From an uncultured Bacillus sp. (lineage in GTDB: Bacteria; Bacillota; Bacilli; Bacillales_B; DSM-18226), in NCBI RefSeq assembly GCF_946478885.1, contig NZ_CAMLDX010000113.1:1-10514 (forward strand): DNA of 10,514 nt. The letters run 5' to 3'. This document shows, in pieces, positions 1 through 6,137 of the stretch. The notes under the pieces were generated by a model that worked only from the letters and a program-made list of their open reading frames with translations, searched no databases and had not been told where the DNA came from. Every line of letters begins with the position of its first letter. Position 1 is the first letter of the stretch. The position numbers and the translations under genes are program-made.

Positions 1-15
1 CCCCCACTGCTATAT

Positions 16-627
16 TTATTGGTTTGCTTTCTTTACCCAGTCTGCAACGGTTACTGTTCGTTTTGCTTGATGTTTTACAGCTGCTTGCACATCTTCAATC
101 ATTTTTCCATCTTGTCCAACTGTAACACTTGTACCATATGGGTTACCTCCAGCACCAAAGATAACCGGATCTGTATAGCCTGGAGTTGCGATAATCGCGC
201 CCCAATGCATCAAAGAAGTATACAAGGATAAGAGTGTTGCTTCCTGTCCGCCATGTGAGTTTTGGGCAGATGTCATGGCACTGACAACTTTGTTGACGGT
301 TTTACCACTCGCCCACAATCCGCCTTGGATATCAAGGAATTGCTTCATTTGTGAAGGCATGCTTCCAAACCGGGTTGGAGCGCTAAATATAATTGCGTCT
401 GCCCATTCAATATCGTCTCCTGTAGCTACCGGTACATCCTTTGTAGCTTCTACTGTTGATTTCCATACTTCATTTCTTTCAATGACGGATTCCGGAGCTA
501 TTTCTTCTACTTTTAATACTTTTACCTCAGCACCCGCTTCTTTTGCTCCTTCTTCAGCCCATTTTGCCAGTTGATAGTTTGTTCCTCCCATACTGTAAAA
601 AATAACAGCCAATTTAACATTAGTCAT
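16..627 (-). CDS. wrbA: WrbA-type NAD(P)H:quinone oxidoreductase
   Basis: This 203-residue flavodoxin-like protein belongs to the WrbA family, FMN enzymes that reduce quinones by two electrons to hydroquinones and so avoid semiquinone radicals; it should be cytoplasmic. Seen: the FMN phosphate loop near residues 11-18 (YSMGGTNY), the WrbA block SAPTRFGSMPSQMKQFLD at 82-99, and the GGQEATLLSLYTSLMHWG region at 126-143, followed by GYTDP. Length matches the family (about 200). I chose ATG 627 because AAAGGAGA lies about nine bases upstream and the protein then begins at the usual TNVKLAVIFYS strand. ATGs at 687 and 717 would add a poorly conserved leader; the one at 687 has only a weak AAGGAA site. 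It is the last gene of the leftward quinone cluster, 100 bp after doxX, which fits a role supplying hydroquinone to the dioxygenases (inference). Confidence 0.93.
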   Translation of the reverse strand: MTNVKLAVIFYSMGGTNYQLAKWAEEGAKEAGAEVKVLKVEEIAPESVIERNEVWKSTVEATKDVPVATGDDIEWADAIIFSAPTRFGSMPSQMKQFLDIQGGLWASGKTVNKVVSAMTSAQNSHGGQEATLLSLYTSLMHWGAIIATPGYTDPVIFGAGGNPYGTSVTVGQDGKMIEDVQAAVKHQAKRTVTVADWVKKANQ

Positions 628-727
628 TTTTTCTGTCTCCTTTATAGATAAATTTCCAAATAATTTGGATAGAAAACCCAGTTTCATATCTCTCTTTTCC
701 TTAATGAAAATAAGCAACTTTTGATTT

Positions 728-1129
728 TTATGAATCGTGTTTAAAAATTAATCGGTCAACAGATAAAAATTCACTTCCATTTATTGCAAGAAAGATCGCT
801 ATTGCTAAAAAAGCAAGATCGAGCTCGTAGCCCGCCATCTGTCCATTTCCTAGAAAGCCAACTGATAATTTCACCTTTAAAATTGCTCCGATCATAATGA
901 TACCTATTAATGCAGAAACAACCCTTGTTCCAAAGCCAATGATCAAAGCGATGCCTCCAATTAATTCAATGCCTGCTATGACATAAGCCATAAATCCCGG
1001 CAACCCAATACTTTCAAACCACCCAGCAATATTCTCTATTCCACCTTGGAACTTAACTAAACCATGAATAAAAAATATAAATCCTAATGCTAGACGTAAA
1101 ATAAATGCTCCCACATCTACTTTAAACAT
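728..1129 (-). CDS. DoxX family membrane protein
   Basis: A 133-residue integral membrane protein of the DoxX/DoxD family, with four hydrophobic segments near residues 8-25, 43-66, 68-88 and 103-120. The family pattern is visible: RLALGFIFFIHGLVKF in helix 1, GWFESIGLPG in the first loop, and IAGIELIGGIALIIG with the intramembrane glutamate (E55). In B. subtilis the relatives MhqP and CatD are induced by catechols and quinones together with ring-cleaving dioxygenases, and the same pairing occurs here. The biochemical role of bacterial DoxX proteins in quinone stress is not settled. ATG 1129 follows a modest AAGG site. It starts 43 bp after the hydrolase gene and is probably in the same operon. 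It is a paralogue of the DoxX protein at 4527-4925. Confidence 0.9.
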   Translation of the reverse strand: MFKVDVGAFILRLALGFIFFIHGLVKFQGGIENIAGWFESIGLPGFMAYVIAGIELIGGIALIIGFGTRVVSALIGIIMIGAILKVKLSVGFLGNGQMAGYELDLAFLAIAIFLAINGSEFLSVDRLIFKHDS

Positions 1130-1172
1130 AGTAACCTTAATCCCCTACTAATATTCTTTGATTAAATGAAAA

Positions 1173-1775
1173 CTATAATTTCCTATACCACTTCGCAGCA
1201 GCCTCGATCTCTGTGGTAGTGAGTTGATGCCCTCTATTTTCCCAATGAAGTTCAACATCTGCATGAGCTTTTTTCAACATGGACTGTAATTCTGTCGATT
1301 CCACAGGCGAACAAATTGAATCATTTGTACCTGCTGCGATAAACACCGACTTTCCAGTCAAATCAGGGAGCTCAATTCCCTTTCTTGGTACCATTGGATG
1401 ATGAAGAATAGCCGCCTTCAATGCATCTTGATAATGGAACAATAAACTAGCCGCTATATTCGCTCCATTCGAATAACCAATAGCAATGATACGATTTCTG
1501 TCAAACTCATACTTTTCAGCAGAATGATCAAGAAATTCATTCAATTCCTTTGTACGAAATATTAGATCTTCCTCATCAAACACCCCTTCGGCTAATCTCC
1601 GAAAGAAACGGGGCATACCATTTTCAAGAACATTTCCTCTAACACTTAATATAGAAGCTTCATCATCGATTCTTCCAGCAAGAGGCAGTAAATCTAATTC
1701 GTTACCGCCGGTTCCATGTAGCAACAATAAGGTTGGTTTCAATGGATTTTTTCCTTTTTGAAATATGTGCTTCAT
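1173..1775 (-). CDS. mhqD: MhqD-like alpha/beta hydrolase (carboxylesterase family)
   Basis: A 200-residue cytoplasmic serine hydrolase of the phospholipase/carboxylesterase family. Seen: the oxyanion-hole motif LLLHGTGGNE at 17-26, the nucleophile elbow GYSNG with Ser102, an acid residue Asp152 in AAGTNDSICSP, and the catalytic His183 in RGHQL. Length is typical and the protein appears complete. The start is ATG 1775, with AAAGGAG five bases upstream. The gene begins 13 bp after the stop of the ring-cleaving dioxygenase, the same arrangement as mhqE-mhqD in B. subtilis, where MhqR controls the pair. A role in hydrolysing a ring-cleavage or quinone-derived product is inferred from context; the true substrate is unknown. 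Confidence 0.9.
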   Translation of the reverse strand: MKHIFQKGKNPLKPTLLLLHGTGGNELDLLPLAGRIDDEASILSVRGNVLENGMPRFFRRLAEGVFDEEDLIFRTKELNEFLDHSAEKYEFDRNRIIAIGYSNGANIAASLLFHYQDALKAAILHHPMVPRKGIELPDLTGKSVFIAAGTNDSICSPVESTELQSMLKKAHADVELHWENRGHQLTTTEIEAAAKWYRKL

Positions 1776-1788
1776 CAGCTCTCTCCTT

Positions 1789-2724
1789 TCATTTAGGAAC
1801 CTCTACAGCAGGCAAGAGCTTTTCCAATTCATTCCGATTTGGTTCTAGCCAAGAAGGTAACTTAAGCCTGCTACCTAGTTCCTCTAGTGGTTCGTCAACG
1901 GTAAATCCCGGAGGATCTGTCGCAATTTCAAAAAGAATACCACCCTCTTCATAGAAATAAAGTGCTTTAAAGTAATTTCGATCCAGAATTTCAGTTGGAT
2001 AATAACCCTTTTCCTGCAGTAGATTTCTCCATTCTATCTGGTGCCCTTCATCTTTGGCTCTCCAAGCAATATGATGAACCGTTCCGGCCCCCATGAGCCC
2101 TCGAACAGAAGGGGTAAGTTTTATATCAATCGTATTTCCAAGCTCGGCAGTTGATTTAAATCTTAAAAATCCTTCTTCTTGTCCGATGCATTCAAGCCCT
2201 AATACATGCTCCAGTACATCAGCTGTTTTGTTAGGCTTCGCAGAAATTAAGGTTGCACCTCCAAACCCTTTTATGGCAACCTCTGGATGAATCTCTTTCA
2301 AACCCCATGTATTCATTGGCCCCTCAGATCGCTCTACCAATTCAATCTCAAGACCATCCGGATCTTGGAACTGCAAGTAAGCTTCTCCGTATCGGACTGT
2401 TTGAATAAACCTTACTCCAAATTCACTCAACCGTTTTTTCCAAAATTCAATTGAATCATCAGGGATCACATAGCTGGTAACTCCGACCTGTCCTGTTCCA
2501 ATCCGTCCTTTTAGCTGTTTCTCCCAAGGGAAGAAGGTTATAACAGTTCCTGGATCACCAGTTTCATTTCCAAAATAAAGATGATACACTTCCGGTCGAT
2601 CAAAGTTGATTGTTTTTTTTACTAATCTAAGTCCCAGTACCCCTGCATAAAAGTCGATATTTCGTTGGGCATCGTTAACCATTGCCGTAATATGATGAAT
2701 GCCTGAAGTAATCTGCAAGCTCAT
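1789..2724 (-). CDS. mhqE: Ring-cleaving (hydroquinone/catechol-type) dioxygenase, MhqE-like
   Basis: A 311-residue vicinal-oxygen-chelate (glyoxalase fold) protein with two modules, about 6-130 and 150-272, of the PcpA/MhqA/MhqE/MhqO type. Expected Fe(II) ligands are visible: a histidine of IHHITA (H10/H11), a histidine of VHHIAW (H217/H218) and Glu266 of LFEIATDPPGF. The known member PcpA opens substituted hydroquinones; the B. subtilis Mhq enzymes are linked to 2-methylhydroquinone resistance. Position directly ahead of mhqD supports the MhqE assignment. The start is ambiguous: the GAGGGG site almost touches ATG 2724, whereas TTG 2718 (residue 3) would have about eight bases of spacing; the difference is two residues. 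It is roughly half identical by eye to the product of 3385-4323. Confidence 0.9.
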   Translation of the reverse strand: MSLQITSGIHHITAMVNDAQRNIDFYAGVLGLRLVKKTINFDRPEVYHLYFGNETGDPGTVITFFPWEKQLKGRIGTGQVGVTSYVIPDDSIEFWKKRLSEFGVRFIQTVRYGEAYLQFQDPDGLEIELVERSEGPMNTWGLKEIHPEVAIKGFGGATLISAKPNKTADVLEHVLGLECIGQEEGFLRFKSTAELGNTIDIKLTPSVRGLMGAGTVHHIAWRAKDEGHQIEWRNLLQEKGYYPTEILDRNYFKALYFYEEGGILFEIATDPPGFTVDEPLEELGSRLKLPSWLEPNRNELEKLLPAVEVPK

Positions 2725-2754
2725 CCCCTCGTCTTCTCTAATAGTAATTTTATT

Positions 2755-3362
2755 TTACTTAGGTCTTTCTATTGAATACATGTCGCCAATCTTTGCATAA
2801 TTAATGCCCGCCAACCGGCTTACTGCAGCCAGTTTTTTGGGGTCAATTCTTCTATTTTCATAGATGCTCTCATCAATATGAAATTGCACAACTTTCCCGA
2901 TAATAAGATCACAACCCGGAGCATCCCTACCTCCTAAAGAAAGCGAATGTTCAAGGGTACACTCCATTCGGATTTTCGCCTCCATAACTCCGGATACGGA
3001 AATTTTCGTACTTTCAATTGAAGTTAATTGTACTAATTCAATCTCGCTTTGATCAGGAGGTAGAGTTGCTGCCGTCTTATTTATTTTTTCTACATTCTGC
3101 TCATCAACAATATGAACAACAAATTCTTTTTTGTCGAAAATGTTTCTAGCCGTATCCTTCTGTGTTCCTTCAGTTCTTTGAATGGCTAAGGAAATCATCG
3201 GGGGATTCGATGTTACAATATTGAAATAACTGAATGGTGCTCCATTTAAAACACCGTCTTTAGAGATAGTTGTTACGAAAGCAATGTTCTCGGGATGATA
3301 CTTCCTATTAAAAATTTGTAATTTTCTCTTTCAGTATTGTCAATTGGGTCAATCGAAAGCAT
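2755..3362 (-). pseudogene. Flavin reductase-like (FMN-binding split-barrel) gene, frameshifted
   Basis: The rightmost ATG (3362) has a good AGAGGTGA ribosome site and opens with MLSIDPIDNTERENYKFLIG, continuing SIIPR, the usual N-terminus of DIM6/NTAB-type flavin reductases. The frame then fails near 3285-3290 and stops at 3273-3275 (29 residues). In the next frame, IAFVTTISKDGVLNGAPFSY and then FNIVTSNPPMISLAIQRTEG continue without gap to the stop at 2755. Total length is 608 bp, one short of 609, so a single missing base at the expected PRP-IAF junction explains it. Restored, it would be 202 residues, normal for the family. Such proteins bind FMN and can supply reduced flavin or act on quinones. 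It lies 22 bp after one dioxygenase gene and 30 bp before the other. Downstream translation from ATG 3198 would lack the FMN-binding start. A sequencing error remains possible. Confidence 0.85.
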
Positions 3363-3384
3363 AGTGCGAATCACCTCTTTACAT

Positions 3385-4323
3385 TTAATCCAATTTCCTT
3401 ACATTAAATGGAAATAGTCTGCTTTCTATTTTATGCCTTTGTGGCTCATACTGTTTAGGCAACATTAGGTTTTCCCCCATTGTTTCTTGTGATTCATCAT
3501 GGGCAAACCCTGGAGGATCTGTTGCAATTTCAAATAAAATATCTCCATGTTCTCTAAAATAGATAGCATTAAAGTAGTTTCTATCTTTTACTGATGTAAC
3601 TCTATATCCATGGTCTGCAACATATTTTTGCCAATCCAATTGATCTTGATCATCAATAGCCCTCCAGGCAATATGATGTACTGTTCCTACCCCCATTCTT
3701 CCCCGTCCAAGTGGAGTTAATTTAAGATCGATGATATTTCCAATATCAGCAGAAGAGCGGTAACGGATAAAATCTCCTTCCTGACCAACAACGTCAAGTC
3801 CCATAGTGTTTTCAAGCAGATCAGCAGTTTTTGCTGGCTCAGTTGATATAAGGACCGCTCCTCCGAATCCTTTTATCGCTACTTCAGGTGTAACCTCCCC
3901 AAAGATCCAGGAATTGACTTCCCCTTCTTCTCTTTCAACAATCTCCAAGTGAAGTCCATGAGGATCATCAAATTTCAAATACTGCTCTCCGAAACGTTCT
4001 GTTTTTGTATAAGAAACCTTGAATTTTTCAAGTCTTTTTTCCCAAAACTTCATGGCACCTAACGGAACAACATACGAAGTAATACCTACTTGACCACCAC
4101 CAATAGCTCCTTGATGGGCACCTACCCATGGAAAGAAAGTGATGATTGTTCCCGGCTTGCCCCCCTTATTTCCAAAATAAAGGTGATAGGTATCTGGATC
4201 ATCAAAGTTGACCGTTTGCTTAACTAAGCGCAATCCCAAAACTCCGGCATAGAAATCGACATTCTCTTGAGGATGCCCTACAATTGCAGTTATATGATGA
4301 ATCCCCATTGTTTTTTTCCCCAT
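3385..4323 (-). CDS. Ring-cleaving dioxygenase, MhqA/MhqO/PcpA type
   Basis: A 312-residue two-module vicinal-oxygen-chelate dioxygenase. Metal-ligand candidates are a histidine of GIHHITA (H9/H10), a histidine of VHHIAWR (H216/H217) and Glu265 of LFEIATDPPGF; conserved family strings include FYAGVLGLRLVKQTVNFDD and YHLYFGN. It should open hydroquinone or catechol rings with O2 and Fe(II). I place the start at ATG 4323: AAAAGGAG lies ten bases upstream, while a GTG at 4332 sits one base from that site and is too close. It follows the doxX gene by about 200 bp (containing an inverted repeat) and precedes the flavin reductase gene by 22 bp. Whether it is the counterpart of mhqA or mhqO cannot be decided here; proximity to an MhqP-like DoxX gene favours mhqO. 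Confidence 0.92.
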   Translation of the reverse strand: MGKKTMGIHHITAIVGHPQENVDFYAGVLGLRLVKQTVNFDDPDTYHLYFGNKGGKPGTIITFFPWVGAHQGAIGGGQVGITSYVVPLGAMKFWEKRLEKFKVSYTKTERFGEQYLKFDDPHGLHLEIVEREEGEVNSWIFGEVTPEVAIKGFGGAVLISTEPAKTADLLENTMGLDVVGQEGDFIRYRSSADIGNIIDLKLTPLGRGRMGVGTVHHIAWRAIDDQDQLDWQKYVADHGYRVTSVKDRNYFNAIYFREHGDILFEIATDPPGFAHDESQETMGENLMLPKQYEPQRHKIESRLFPFNVRKLD

Positions 4324-4454
4324 TGTCTCCACACTCCTTTTAAAATTAGATTGATTTTTCGATTAATTTAGTGTGCTTTTCATCCCCAAGTGTTTTTCTG
4401 TTATCCATTTTTTACTGTTTCCCAAAATAAAGCTATTTTCTCAGAGTTAAGACC

Positions 4455-4502
4455 AATTACAGGTATTCGATCCTTTCTTTGCAAATCAGAATACCTGTAA
4501 TT
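4455..4502. repeat. 14-bp perfect inverted repeat in the doxX-dioxygenase spacer
   Basis: AATTACAGGTATTC (4455-4468) is matched perfectly by GAATACCTGTAATT (4489-4502) across a 20-base loop. It begins 25 bp beyond the doxX stop on the leftward transcript. The stem is AT-rich and no T-run follows on either strand, so it is not a standard intrinsic terminator. On the leftward RNA the loop contains AAAGGA. It could be an RNA processing or stability hairpin, a weak attenuator, or a spaced operator. Confidence 0.6.
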
Positions 4503-4526
4503 TACCAACTGTATATAATTATTTAA

Positions 4527-4925
4527 TTAGAATAAAAGGGCATCTATTGCATATTGGCCTGGGCCGATTAATGCAACCCCGACAGCTACAGCAATTAAAG
4601 TTAAATTATATTCATATCCATTTGATGTTACCCATAAGCCATTTGCACCATGCACCTTTACAATTGCCATTAACATCGTTCCCGCAATCATTAATGCTGC
4701 AAGTGGTGTTAAAAGGCCTAATGCAAACAAGATTCCACCGATTAGTTCTGCTGATCCAGCGAAAATAGCCATTGTTACACCTGGCTTCATTCCAATAGAT
4801 TCAAACCAGCCGCCGGTTCCTTGTAATCCATGACCTCCGAACCAACCAAACAATTTTTGAGCACCATGACCAATAAATAAAATTCCAATTACCAACCTAA
4901 TTATTAATAAACCTAAATCCATCAT
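4527..4925 (-). CDS. DoxX family membrane protein, MhqP-like
   Basis: A 132-residue DoxX protein with four membrane segments near residues 5-24, 50-70, 73-90 and 107-122. Family features: RLVIGILFIGHGAQKLFGWFGG at the N-terminus, GTGGWFESIGMKPG in the first loop, and AGSAELIGGILFALGLLTPLAA with the conserved glutamate. The start is very clear: AGGAGG eight bases before ATG 4925. Just upstream, between this site and the mhqR stop, lies a near-perfect MhqR-type palindrome (4949-4966), so the gene probably has its own quinone-inducible promoter. Relatives MhqP and CatD of B. subtilis respond to catechol and quinone; their exact activity is unclear. It resembles the paralogue at 728-1129 but has a glycine-rich GWFGGHGLQGTGG insertion. 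Confidence 0.92.
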   Translation of the reverse strand: MMDLGLLIIRLVIGILFIGHGAQKLFGWFGGHGLQGTGGWFESIGMKPGVTMAIFAGSAELIGGILFALGLLTPLAALMIAGTMLMAIVKVHGANGLWVTSNGYEYNLTLIAVAVGVALIGPGQYAIDALLF

Positions 4926-4948
4926 TTTATAATCCTCCTAAATTTATT

Positions 4949-4966
4949 TATCTTGAATTCGAGATT
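4949..4966 (-). promoter_or_regulatory. Putative MhqR operator ahead of doxX
   Basis: On the leftward strand the site reads AATCTCGAATTCAAGATA, a near-palindrome centred on GAATTC; the inner 16 bases have one mismatched pair. It closely matches the B. subtilis MhqR box as I recall it (tATCTcgaAtTCgAGATa) and shares 15 of 18 bases with the site at 5806-5823. It lies 24 bases upstream of the doxX ATG, just before the AGGAGG site. A possible -10 (TAAAAT, complement of 4964-4969) touches the operator, but I see no convincing -35. Confidence 0.78.
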
Positions 4967-4978
4967 TTAATGTAAAAA

Positions 4979-5401
4979 TTATCGACTTTGTCTTATCTTT
5001 TCCAAAAGTTCAACTAATATCTTAGATTCTTCATTATTTAAAGAACTAAACATATCATCTACTAACTCTTGATGTTCTGGCATAATTTTCTGCATCAATT
5101 GATTACCAGCATCTGTTAAATTAACATGTATGACTCTGCGGTCATCTGGACATGCACTTCTTTCTAAAAAGCCTTTCTGCTCTAACTTATCTATAACATA
5201 TGTCATCGAGCCGCTAGAAATTAGTACCCTCTGCCCTATTTGCTGAATGTTTTGTTTACCCTTGTAATAAAGCACTTCCAGAACTGAGAACTCTGTAATA
5301 CTGAGATTATGACTTATCATTTCCAGCTTGATTCTATCATGTACAGCTTTGGAGGTTTGCATTAATTTTAAAAAGGGGGAATTTTTACATTTTCTGATCA
5401 T
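4979..5401 (-). CDS. mhqR: MarR-family transcriptional repressor MhqR
   Basis: A 140-residue MarR-type winged-helix protein that strongly resembles B. subtilis MhqR, which represses dioxygenase, DoxX and reductase genes until quinones or related electrophiles appear. The DNA-binding domain spans about 33-95: SITEFSVLEVLYYKG, the recognition-helix region ISSGSMTYVIDKLEQKG at 61-77, and the wing with CPDDRRVIHV at 84-93. Helices at each end should form the dimer. Two cysteines (C5, C84) are present; whether they sense anything is unknown. The start is ATG 5401, eight bases after AGGAGG; the GTG at 5410 directly abuts that site and cannot be used well. It lies downstream of the DUF896 gene, whose promoter carries an MhqR-type operator, which suggests autoregulation. 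A second operator follows its stop. Confidence 0.93.
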   Translation of the reverse strand: MIRKCKNSPFLKLMQTSKAVHDRIKLEMISHNLSITEFSVLEVLYYKGKQNIQQIGQRVLISSGSMTYVIDKLEQKGFLERSACPDDRRVIHVNLTDAGNQLMQKIMPEHQELVDDMFSSLNNEESKILVELLEKIRQSR

Positions 5402-5422
5402 GTTCTTCACCTCCTAAAAATT

Positions 5423-5457
5423 TTTGATGAAAATATTTCAATGTAAAGATCATCAAA
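5423..5457. repeat. Short inverted repeat in the mhqR leader
   Basis: TTTGATGA (5423-5430) pairs with TCATCAAA (5450-5457) across 19 bases, just upstream of the mhqR ribosome site (5412-5417). Eight perfect pairs in AT-rich DNA are weak evidence; it could be an operator or leader hairpin, or chance. Confidence 0.3.
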
Positions 5458-5512
5458 CTTTATTATTTTTCAGCTTAAATAATAGCCTGCTTAGTATCGT
5501 TCCTGCTTCCTT

Positions 5513-5749
5513 TTACCCTATTGATTTCATTTTGTTCCTTACTTGGGCTTTCTTTAATTTTTTTGGAGTTACATCGTCTCCTCTCGGATCAACAATGGTT
5601 GTATTTAACAGTAACTCTTCCATCGATCCGCGAAATACTTGAATGTATTTTCTGCGTAAATTTGCTATTTCAGCATTTTCATATTGCGTTAATCCTTCGA
5701 GCTTTCTTTTAAGTGCAAGTTCATTGATTCGTTTTAAAATTTCATGCAC
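5513..5749 (-). CDS. DUF896 (UPF0291) family small protein
   Basis: A 78-residue soluble protein of the DUF896/UPF0291 family (B. subtilis YnzC is a relative). The family pattern is clear: RINELALKRK at 7-16, LTQYENAEIANLRRKYIQVFRG at 20-41 and IVDPRGDDVTPKKLKKAQ at 52-69. The first two blocks form a helical hairpin in known members; molecular function is not established, although ynzC belongs to an SOS-regulated operon in B. subtilis. The start is GTG 5749, ten bases after AAAGGAG; no in-frame ATG lies nearby. Upstream is a TTGACA promoter whose -10 lies inside an MhqR-type palindrome, and mhqR starts about 110 bp downstream on the same strand. This implies that quinone stress controls this gene and that it shares a transcript with mhqR. 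Confidence 0.88.
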   Translation of the reverse strand: MHEILKRINELALKRKLEGLTQYENAEIANLRRKYIQVFRGSMEELLLNTTIVDPRGDDVTPKKLKKAQVRNKMKSIG

Positions 5750-5805
5750 AAAAGAATTTCTCCTTTCTATTGAATAATTCGTAATAAAAATATCTCCATA
5801 TAAGA

Positions 5806-5823
5806 TATCTTGAATTAAAGATA
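5806..5823 (-). promoter_or_regulatory. Putative MhqR operator ahead of the DUF896-mhqR unit
   Basis: On the leftward strand this reads TATCTTTAATTCAAGATA; the halves match at all but one pair. It shares 15 of 18 bases with the site ahead of doxX. The first six bases double as the -10 of the promoter described next, so a bound repressor would block RNA polymerase. A weaker TATCT-N7-AGATA repeat (5791-5807) adjoins it and could be a degenerate second site. Confidence 0.75.
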
Positions 5824-5846
5824 ATATATTCCATTATATTTGTCAA
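5818..5846 (-). promoter_or_regulatory. SigA-type promoter for DUF896-mhqR
   Basis: The leftward strand has a perfect -35 TTGACA (complement of 5841-5846), a 17-base spacer, and TATCTT (complement of 5818-5823) as -10, matching TATAAT at four of six positions. The -10 lies inside the MhqR-type palindrome. The resulting leader would run about 60 bases to the GTG start at 5749. Confidence 0.65.
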
Positions 5847-5868
5847 CACCTTTTAAAAAAATTTATAA

Positions 5869-6015
5869 CAATACGAAAAATTATCACAAGAGATTCTACA
5901 GATCCATTTAGTATTTAAACAACGATACGGCAGTATAAAAATCGCTAAAACCCTGAATAAACGGGGCGTGAAGGTATGTGAGCGTACGGTTTCCCACATT
6001 ATGACGAAGAACTGA
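5869..6015 (+). mobile_element. IS3-family transposase (OrfB) fragment
   Basis: An open stretch with no start codon, bounded by TAA (5866-5868) and TGA (6013-6015), encodes KLSQEILQIHLVFKQRYGS, then IKIAKTLNKRGVKVCERTVS and HIMTKN. This is the helix-turn-helix region ahead of the DDE domain in IS3-family OrfB proteins (pattern KQRYGS-rI-k-Ln--GikVs-rTV-rIM). No DDE catalytic domain follows and no terminal repeats are visible, so it is a dead remnant of roughly 48 codons. It begins about 20 bp beyond the -35 of the leftward promoter. Confidence 0.75.
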
Positions 6016-6016
6016 T

Positions 6017-6127
6017 ATGAACCCGGATTTAGACAGGGATTACTTTATCAATAGTAAAGAAATGCAGCATAAAAAGAAATCTATTGCGTATCTCAAAACA
6101 ACTGCTGCTCATTTATTTAATGGGTGA
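6017..6127 (+). other. Unassigned 36-codon ORF between mobile-element remnants
   Basis: An ATG one base after the IS3 fragment's stop opens a 36-residue frame (MNPDLDRDYFINSKEMQHKK, then KSIAYLKTTAAHLFNG). I do not recognise it, and no ribosome site precedes the ATG. It is charged and lysine-rich, with no membrane segment. It could be the tail of another mobile-element gene or chance; its end runs into sequence that belongs to the group II intron remnant. Confidence 0.25.
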
Positions 6128-6137
6128 TTGAATGCCT

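Noticed and set aside
19..574. Rightward open frames across the wrbA region
   Set aside because: They are antisense shadows of wrbA, have no ribosome sites and no recognisable protein pattern.
4350..4380. AATCGAAAAATCAATC region upstream of the dioxygenase gene as a third MhqR operator
   Set aside because: Only one half resembles the operator; the other half does not match and the symmetry is poor. It may be chance in AT-rich DNA.
4547..4768. Rightward 73-codon frame opposite the doxX gene
   Set aside because: It is antisense to a clear DoxX coding region, with no ribosome site; composition is typical of a shadow.
5460..5512. Terminator between the DUF896 gene and mhqR
   Set aside because: The AGCAGG motifs are direct, not inverted, and TTATTT...AAATAA is too weak, so I keep read-through into mhqR as the simpler reading.
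5424..5712. Rightward frames opposite the DUF896 gene
   Set aside because: They overlap a well-supported DUF896 gene and the mhqR leader, with no family resemblance.
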